The notes beneath the pieces are model-generated. The model saw only the letters and a list, made by a program, of their open reading frames with translations, searched no databases and was not told where the DNA came from. A stretch of DNA of 64,000 bases from Desulfobacteraceae bacterium (GTDB taxonomy: Bacteria > Desulfobacterota > Desulfobacteria > Desulfobacterales > UBA5852): the NCBI GenBank assembly GCA_014237395.1, contig JABZFP010000007.1:36367-100366 (forward strand), in the 5' to 3' direction. The translations under genes and the position numbers were made by a program. Shown in pieces: positions 60,011 through 64,000 of this stretch (its first letter is position 1; every line of letters begins with the position of its first letter).

Positions 60011-62197
60011 TTAGGATTGCAGGAACATGGCCTGAATGCGTTTTTTGCGTGCGATGCGGCGCAGCCACACCCCGACCCCGAAAAGCACCACCAGAATCGG
60101 CAGACCGGCAATGTTGACGGCTTTCGTCATGGTGCGCATCGCCGGCGTGGGGTCTTCGAGCGGGTTGAAGCGCTGCTCCTTGCTGCGCATCACCGCCACG
60201 TCGCCGCGATCATTGAGATAGTCGATCACGTTCATCATGAACATGGAGTTGGGCGTGCGGCCGTCGGCTTCCAGCACGCTGTCCTGAATGAGTTCCGCCG
60301 ATCCCACCATCAGGATTTTGGCCGGTTGTCCTTTGTCCCGGCGAAGGGTGGTGCTCTCGATGCCGGAGAGATCCTTTCCGGCCGGGGCGTCTGTTTCAAT
60401 GTCGGCTTCCGCGGTGTCAGGCGCTTCGGCTTCCGCGGGCGCCGGTTTTTCCGGAATCGGCTGCCCGGCAAAATGGCTGGGGAATTCACCCTCCAGGATA
60501 TAGGCCAGCGGGTAGGTCTGCAAATCCTCGGCGGGCGGCGGAGACCCGATCATCATGGGGTCCAGCGTAATGCGGTCCTTCATCTCCCAGGACTGGTCCG
60601 AGGAAGAAAACAGGCGGGTGGCCGACAGACCGTTTCCCTCCAATTGCTTTTCATCGAGCACCAGGGGCGACATTTTAAGGGCGATCAGGCCCCGAATGTT
60701 TTCCATGTAGGGTAGATCCTGGTTGATATTGGTGCTTTTGATAAGCGGGGCAAAGTAAATGGGGCGCTCGCCGCCGCCCATCTCACTGGGCAGACGCTGT
60801 TTGTAGCAGTTTTCGTCCAGCACCATCGACGGGGTTATCTTGACCCCGTAGGTTGCCAGTAATTTTCCCAGACCGGTATCGACCGGCTCGAAGGAGGGCC
60901 CCTGCATAAAGGCGGTCTGGGGAGCTCCCGGCCCGCGTTCCATAAAACTGTCCAGAAGCAGGATCAAATTGGTGCCGCGCATGAGGGCTTGGTCGATCTG
61001 GTAGAGGTCGTAATTCGAGAAAGGCTCGGTGGGGCGTGCGATGATCAGGCTGGGCAGGCTCGCCGGGATGGGCTTGTCCTGGAGCTCGATGCGTTGGAGG
61101 GAGTAGCTGTCCGACACCAAGGTCGTGAAGCTGCGCAGGGTGACGTTGTTCTGTCGGCCCGGCATCGGATCCAGCGCCAGGGTGCCGTTGCTGACCAGAT
61201 AGCCCAGGTTTTCGTTGATGTCCACCAGCGCCTCGAGGTTGTCGTTGATCAGACCTTCCATCTCGTCGATGCCGACCATCTGGTATTGCGTGCCAATAAT
61301 CGGCAGCCGCAGAACATTGAGCAGGGGCGTCGTGACGGTCTTGTCGCCATAGGCCATCACCAGCCCGATGACGCCATTGCCGGGGGCAAGGTTGGCTTCG
61401 GGGATGGCGGGCCAGTTGATCGTCATGATGTTGTATTGCTTGGCGGCTTCCCTGCCGTCAGAGTCCCGGGAGGGGTCGATGTGGCGGTAACTCAATTTGT
61501 TATAGGTTTTGGCATTGACCTTCTTGATGATGCCCTCCAGGCGTTCGGCAAAGGAGGGCAGTTCGTCCAACCCCATATACTGGGCTACGCCCTTGAGGGA
61601 GGAGGACAGAAAGAGGGTGACCTGAATGCTGTCTTTCAGGTTGAGAAAGGCACTGGTCTTGTTGTTCAGCTTCTGGATGGCGGTGGTCAGTTTGTACTCC
61701 AGCCCGTCGATGGACGTGATGGTGGGGATCTGCTCGACCATGTCGCCGTGAATCAGTGCCAGGCCCATATAGGCCCGTTTGAATTTGACTTCGTCTTCTT
61801 CGATGGCCTGGATCTGGACCGGGTTTATCCCGTAATCGGTGGCCTGCTGCTGGTTTTCGCCGGCCTGCAGGCCGACATCACCTTCCTGCGGGCTGACATC
61901 GTAAAAGCGGTAGTTGAAATTGCGGTTGGCATGCAGGGCGTATTCCTCCAGTAGATCATGCAGGTAGCGCTCGGTATTGTTATACGGCGCCGGCAGGTTC
62001 TTGGTGAAAAAAACCTTGATGGTCAGGGGTTCCTGCAGGGTTGCCACAACCTGTTTGCTGGTTTGCGAAAGGGAATAGATGTGGTTGGACGTCAGGTCCC
62101 ACCGGAAAAACAGCGTCAGTCCGGCGATATTGAGCAGGACCAGTACGAGAAGATAAATTGAAAATTTCATGTATTTATCATAGGTGCGCGTCGCCAT
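60011..62197 (-). CDS. GldG-family ABC transporter accessory protein
   Basis: 728 residues: N-terminal helix (FSIYLLVLVLLNIAGLTLFF), a long periplasmic ABC-type uncharacterised (GldG) domain including LTIKVFFTKNLPAPYNNTER, DGLEYKLTTAIQKLNNKTSA and LIIARPTEPFSNYDLYQIDQ, and a C-terminal helix (LPILVVLFGVGVWL). In Bacteroidetes GldA/GldF/GldG form an ABC transporter needed for gliding; in proteobacteria the role is open. AAGGAG precedes ATG 62197. Confidence 0.92.
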   Translation of the reverse strand: MATRTYDKYMKFSIYLLVLVLLNIAGLTLFFRWDLTSNHIYSLSQTSKQVVATLQEPLTIKVFFTKNLPAPYNNTERYLHDLLEEYALHANRNFNYRFYDVSPQEGDVGLQAGENQQQATDYGINPVQIQAIEEDEVKFKRAYMGLALIHGDMVEQIPTITSIDGLEYKLTTAIQKLNNKTSAFLNLKDSIQVTLFLSSSLKGVAQYMGLDELPSFAERLEGIIKKVNAKTYNKLSYRHIDPSRDSDGREAAKQYNIMTINWPAIPEANLAPGNGVIGLVMAYGDKTVTTPLLNVLRLPIIGTQYQMVGIDEMEGLINDNLEALVDINENLGYLVSNGTLALDPMPGRQNNVTLRSFTTLVSDSYSLQRIELQDKPIPASLPSLIIARPTEPFSNYDLYQIDQALMRGTNLILLLDSFMERGPGAPQTAFMQGPSFEPVDTGLGKLLATYGVKITPSMVLDENCYKQRLPSEMGGGERPIYFAPLIKSTNINQDLPYMENIRGLIALKMSPLVLDEKQLEGNGLSATRLFSSSDQSWEMKDRITLDPMMIGSPPPAEDLQTYPLAYILEGEFPSHFAGQPIPEKPAPAEAEAPDTAEADIETDAPAGKDLSGIESTTLRRDKGQPAKILMVGSAELIQDSVLEADGRTPNSMFMMNVIDYLNDRGDVAVMRSKEQRFNPLEDPTPAMRTMTKAVNIAGLPILVVLFGVGVWLRRIARKKRIQAMFLQS

Positions 62198-62207
62198 GCC
62201 CGACTCC

Positions 62208-62912
62208 TTATTTCTTTTCCTGCATTGCGAGGTGTGCTGCATACAATCCGAGAAAGACCAGGCTCAGAAAGTAGAGAATATCCCGGGAATCAATAATCCC
62301 TTTGGCGACATTCTGAAAATGCGAACTGGCTCCCAGGTAATTGACGACATTGAGTGCGGGGGTGGGAAAGAAAAACAGCATGCGGTCCATCGTCGTCAGG
62401 GCAAAACAGATGACAGCCCCCATGATAAAGGCGATGATCTGATTGCGCGTCAGCGCCGAGGCGAACAGGCCGATGGCGGTAAAAGCGGCTCCCAGCATGA
62501 CGGCACCGGCGTAGCCGCCGATGACCGGCCCCCAGTCCAGTTCCCCCATCATGGCGATGAAGACCGGATAGACCAGGGTCGGCACGAGGATGGCGCTGAC
62601 GAAAACGACGCCCGCCAGAAATTTTCCGACAATGATATCGCGAAAGGTGACCGGCAGTGTCAGGAGGGTCTCATAGGACCCCGTATTCAGCTCTTCCGCA
62701 AAAAGCCGCATGGTGATGGCCGGCACCACAAAGGCAAATGTCATAGGCAGCAGATTGAAAAAATTGCGCATATCGGCTTGGTTGAAGACAAAAAAGGTCG
62801 AGAAAAACAACCAGCCCGTCACCAGCAGGAAGACCGATATCACGATGTAGGCGATGGGCGAGATAAAGAAATCTTTCAGCTCTTTGCCCATGATGTGGGA
62901 CACCTGATGCAT
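62208..62912 (-). CDS. GldF-like ABC-2 permease
   Basis: 234 residues, six helices of the ABC-2 type (PIAYIVISVFLLVTGWLFF, FAFVVPAITMRLFAEELNTG, VMLGAAFTAIGLFASALT). The RLFAEE block is typical of GldF/NosY-like permeases. The start overlaps the end of the ATPase gene region with AAGGAG upstream. Confidence 0.93.
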   Translation of the reverse strand: MHQVSHIMGKELKDFFISPIAYIVISVFLLVTGWLFFSTFFVFNQADMRNFFNLLPMTFAFVVPAITMRLFAEELNTGSYETLLTLPVTFRDIIVGKFLAGVVFVSAILVPTLVYPVFIAMMGELDWGPVIGGYAGAVMLGAAFTAIGLFASALTRNQIIAFIMGAVICFALTTMDRMLFFFPTPALNVVNYLGASSHFQNVAKGIIDSRDILYFLSLVFLGLYAAHLAMQEKK

Positions 62913-62913
62913 G

Positions 62914-63846
62914 TCAGTTCTCCTTGGTCAGTTCTCTAAAAATGGTTTCGAGATTTTTGGTCTGCTGGACGAATTCCACCAGGACCCAATCCGTGGCCTT
63001 GATGGCCGCGTAGACGGCCGGCCGCGGATCATCAGTGCCGCGGCAGGTCAACGTCAGGCCCAGGATGCCGTCCGGGCCCGGTGACGCGGTGGCGGTGATC
63101 CCGTCGATCGTGTTCAAGGTGGCGATGGCATCCGCCGGATCGGCATTCTGCAAGGCCAGGTGAATCCGACGGGTGTGGCTGCCGGACTGTTTCAGGTTTT
63201 CGGTGCGGTCGTCCGCCACGATGCGCCCCTGATGGATAATGACGATACGGTCGCATGTGGCTTCCGCCTCGCTCAGAATGTGGGTCGATAAAATAACGGT
63301 TTTTTCCCGTCCGATTTCGCGGATGATGTCTCGAATTTCGACGATCTGGTTGGGATCCAGACCCGAGGTGGGCTCATCCAGAATCAGGATTTCAGGGTCG
63401 CTCATCATGGCGTGGGCCAGGCCGACCCGCTGTTTGAGGCCCTTGGACAATTCGCCGATTGTTTTGTGCATGATGCCCTGCAGTCCGCAAAGGCCCACCA
63501 GGCGGCGGAGGCGCTTGGCCTTGGCGTCACCGGTCAATTTGCGGATGCTGGCGACATAGTCGAGATAATCATAGACCAGCATGCCGGGATACAAGGGGGC
63601 GGACTCCGGCAGATAGCCGATCAATTGCTTGATGGCAACGATGTCTTCCTGGATGTCGAAATCCTTGATTTTAACCTGACCCGCCGTGGGTTTGAAATAG
63701 CCGGTCAGCATGCGCAGGGTCGTGGTTTTGCCAGCCCCATTGGGGCCTAAAAGTCCAATAATTTCACCTTTCTGGATGGCAAAGTCGATACGATCCACGG
63801 CACAGAAATCGTCGTAGTATTTGGTCAATCCCTCGACCTGGATCAT
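62914..63846 (-). CDS. GldA-like ABC-2 type ATPase
   Basis: 310 residues: Walker A GPNGAGKTTTLRM, signature LSKGLKQRVGLAHA, Walker B ILILDEPTSGLD, switch His in LSTHILSEAE, and a C-terminal extension (about 215-310) common in ABC-2 ATPases. First gene of the operon ATPase, permease, GldG-like, DUF4340. The 154 bp upstream to the window edge hold no gene; a TGGCACG on the minus strand near 63980 lacks a matching -12. Confidence 0.95.
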   Translation of the reverse strand: MIQVEGLTKYYDDFCAVDRIDFAIQKGEIIGLLGPNGAGKTTTLRMLTGYFKPTAGQVKIKDFDIQEDIVAIKQLIGYLPESAPLYPGMLVYDYLDYVASIRKLTGDAKAKRLRRLVGLCGLQGIMHKTIGELSKGLKQRVGLAHAMMSDPEILILDEPTSGLDPNQIVEIRDIIREIGREKTVILSTHILSEAEATCDRIVIIHQGRIVADDRTENLKQSGSHTRRIHLALQNADPADAIATLNTIDGITATASPGPDGILGLTLTCRGTDDPRPAVYAAIKATDWVLVEFVQQTKNLETIFRELTKEN

Positions 63847-64000
63847 GCGGTCTCTCCTTTATTCGAATGGCTCAAAAAGCCAATATACCGGGCGGCATCG
63901 CCAAGACGACGACACCTGCCCTGATCCGATGCCCGTATTCATTGTGTGGTCAATGGTTTTACGGAATTCCCATCTCTGACGTGCCATTGTTTTCAAATGG

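Noticed and set aside
63958..63985. TGGCACG on the minus strand upstream of the GldA-like gene
   Set aside because: Perfect -24 half but no GC at the -12 position.

Overview
The window looks like a chromosomal segment of a free-living Gram-negative sulfate-reducer-type deltaproteobacterium (Desulfobacterota, closest in flavour to Desulfosarcina and relatives). This is inferred from gene content and style: a Wzz/Wza-type exopolysaccharide locus, a secretin system that mixes type II secretion and type IV pilus parts, several sigma-54 activators, many AMP-forming acyl-CoA ligases, and abundant REP-like repeats. No 16S rRNA or species marker is present, so the placement is an inference.

Layout. 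(1) 52-6803, minus strand: exopolysaccharide export and assembly genes (outer-membrane beta-barrel, Wza-like export protein, polyprenyl-phosphate sugar transferase, tyrosine autokinase, Wzz-like chain-length protein). (2) 6804-8560: a long repeat-rich gap. (3) 8561-10071, plus strand: a stand-alone receiver and a sigma-54 activator without a receiver. (4) 10707-21483, minus strand: an eleven-gene secretion/pseudopilus operon in the order GspF, GspE, PilM, PilN, PilO, PilP, TPR-secretin-SPOR, three pseudopilins, small secreted protein. (5) 21962-24371, minus: a GAF sigma-54 activator and a CAAX-protease-like membrane protein of the exosortase-associated type. (6) 24646-32389, plus: a PrsT-like TPR lipoprotein, a membrane protein with a RelE-like tail, an ExeA-like ATPase fused to an OmpA domain, a hybrid histidine kinase and a phosphoesterase. 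(7) 32502-41825: two acyl-CoA ligases, a lipase-like lipoprotein, a voltage-gated K+ channel and several small hydrolases. (8) 41875-46501: a glycerol-3-phosphate type ABC importer (ugpB-A-E and, divergently, ugpC). (9) 46737-54988: housekeeping genes (thioredoxin, lolA, nadA, yebC, rlmE, radA, a lytic transglycosylase, tRNA-Glu). (10) 55147-63846: an MFS transporter, two tiny overlapping genes behind a strong sigma-54 promoter candidate, a CheW-TM-LysM fusion, and a GldA/GldF/GldG-like ABC operon.

The genes suggest a surface-building programme. EPS synthesis, satellite proteins normally found with exosortase/PEP-CTERM systems, and a secretin machine share the region with three sigma-54 activator or kinase units. 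Four proteins (SPOR-secretin, OmpA-ATPase, CheW-LysM, lytic transglycosylase) carry peptidoglycan-binding or peptidoglycan-cutting domains.

The most unusual non-coding feature is a set of related palindromic elements of 100-145 bp. Several share terminal repeats close to TGACGGTTTCGTAAAA, and they occupy most of the non-overlapping gene junctions of the secretion operon. Two further families of short repeats with 9-bp periodicity are scattered through the same gaps.
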